From Natrinema altunense (lineage in GTDB: Archaea > Halobacteriota > Halobacteria > Halobacteriales > Natrialbaceae), in the NCBI RefSeq assembly GCF_000731985.1, contig NZ_JNCS01000004.1, positions 186,001 to 250,000 of the forward strand: a stretch of 64,000 bases of DNA. The letters are read 5' to 3'. A program made the translations under genes and the position numbers. The notes beneath the pieces were generated by a model that was not told the origin of the DNA, did not search any database, and was given only the letters and a program-made list of their open reading frames with translations. Below are positions 63,173 through 64,000 of this stretch, piece after piece (the first letter of the stretch is position 1; each line of letters begins with the position of its first letter).

Positions 63173-63204
63173 GGAAACAAGTGGAACGAATCAGTTCCAT
63201 CTCG

Positions 63205-64000
63205 TTATCCGAAGTAGGCCTCTGCGCCCGGGTGGAGGTCAATCGGCATGCCGTCCTGCGCCGAGTCGGCACTGATGAAGTCGGCTTTGTAGTCGAGATT
63301 GCCGGTGTGGTCGAAGATGGCCGTCGTGACCGCTTCGACGATTTCCTCGTCGATGCCGTCGTGGGTCGCGATCATCGCCTGTACGGAGACAGTGTCAGTA
63401 TCGCTGTCGAGACCATCGTAGGTGCCGGTGGGAACGGTATCGTCGGCGAACCACTCGGCCTCGGACTTGATATTCTCACGGAGGTCGCCCGAAATCTCGA
63501 TCAGACTGATATCGTTGGTCGTCGCGAGGTCCTCGATGGAGCCGACGGGCCAGCCACCGACGACGAACGCCGCGTCGACATCACCATCGCGGAGTTGGTC
63601 GGCCGCCGTTGCGAAGTCGGAGTTTTGCTCATTGAAATCGGAGACGCCCGCGGCCTCGAGGATTTGAAGGGCGTTGACCTGCGTCCCGCTTCCGGGGGCA
63701 CCGGTGTTGACCGTCGCGCCGCTGAGATCCGCGATGGACTCGAGTCCGGAGTCGGCCTGGGTGATAACGTGAATCGTCTCGGGATACAGCGTCGCGACGC
63801 CGCGGACCCCCTCCATCGGTTCGCCCTCGAACTCCTCGAGGCCGGTCCCGTTAGACGCGAAGTACGCGATGTCGTTCTGGATCAGCGCGAAGTCGGCCTC
63901 TTTACGGTTGAGACTGCTGACGTTCTCGAGGCTTGCACCCGTCGACTGAACCTGCAGGGAGTAGTCCGTGTTCTCCTCGACGATCGTTTTGAAGTTCCCC
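63205..64000 (-). CDS. TAXI-family TRAP solute-binding protein, 5' end outside window
   Basis: The visible 264 residues are the C-terminal part of an extracellular binding protein. Stretches such as STGASLENVSSLNRKEADFA, ALIQNDIAYFASNGTG, TVNTGAPGSGTQVNALQILE and DAAFVVGGWPVGSIEDLA are TAXI landmarks. The signal peptide lies beyond the right edge. It delivers its ligand to the fused permease; the ligand is unknown (glutamate-like acids are typical of the family). Confidence 0.9.
   Translation of the reverse strand, partial: GNFKTIVEENTDYSLQVQSTGASLENVSSLNRKEADFALIQNDIAYFASNGTGLEEFEGEPMEGVRGVATLYPETIHVITQADSGLESIADLSGATVNTGAPGSGTQVNALQILEAAGVSDFNEQNSDFATAADQLRDGDVDAAFVVGGWPVGSIEDLATTNDISLIEISGDLRENIKSEAEWFADDTVPTGTYDGLDSDTDTVSVQAMIATHDGIDEEIVEAVTTAIFDHTGNLDYKADFISADSAQDGMPIDLHPGAEAYFG

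Noticed and set aside
1-64000. tRNA, rRNA and CRISPR arrays
   Set aside because: No tRNA cloverleaf or CCA-flanked T-arm, no rRNA core segment and no regularly spaced repeats were found. The GGTTCGA string near 30925 belongs to a perfect hairpin, not a tRNA arm.

Overview
The window is chromosomal DNA of a halophilic archaeon, most likely Natrialbaceae-like (a Natrinema or Haloterrigena relative; the genus is inference). The reasons are high GC outside one island, very acidic proteins, Tat-type lipoproteins including a halocyanin-like copper protein, a PGF-CTERM surface protein, archaeal-type genes (prs, PiT transporters, haloarchaeal PAS kinases), TATA boxes about 26-28 nt from start codons (leaderless transcripts), and no tRNA, rRNA or CRISPR array in the window.

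Left core, about 1-26 kb: a truncated class V aminotransferase, halocyanin, an MFS exporter, a metY-metX methionine pair with overlapping stop and start codons, serB and serA, a PAS histidine kinase, universal stress proteins, a vapB antitoxin whose vapC toxin is frameshifted, hisI, a GlmM-type phosphohexomutase, prs, an H-NOX-like protein with Tyr instead of the haem His, a PGF-CTERM metallopeptidase and ileS. An inverted pair of about 30-bp repeats flanks ileS.

Island, 26226-41172 (about 14.9 kb): an integrated element splits a uracil-DNA glycosylase gene. Both gene halves remain, and an 11-bp direct repeat marks the two junctions. The element carries a tyrosine recombinase coupled to a ribbon-helix-helix gene just inside the right end, six small Cys-pair proteins, a PhiH1-type repressor next to nested palindromes, and a probable defence set: a DUF4268 nuclease-like protein, a PLD-fold nuclease and a Type IIG restriction-modification enzyme. 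The last is translationally coupled to a TATA-binding-protein paralogue with a diverged N-terminal repeat. About 1.8 kb of AT-rich, palindromic and then G-rich DNA has no convincing gene and may be a replication or control region.

Right core, 41-64 kb: HIT protein, small accessory genes, a prepilin-type peptidase, HPP protein, an arsR-acr3-arsC arsenic operon, a decayed ridA, 2Fe-2S ferredoxin, two PiT phosphate transporters with a UspA between them, an SLC13 remnant, hisA, hisB, an ACT-domain protein and a TAXI-TRAP transporter operon running off the right edge.

The most unusual signal is a pair of related structured leaders of about 72 nt, at 29107-29177 (inside the island) and 44151-44223 (outside it). 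Both end at the ATG of a short Cys-containing protein that opens a small operon. They share three stems, show compensatory changes in two of them, and can form a competing alternative fold.
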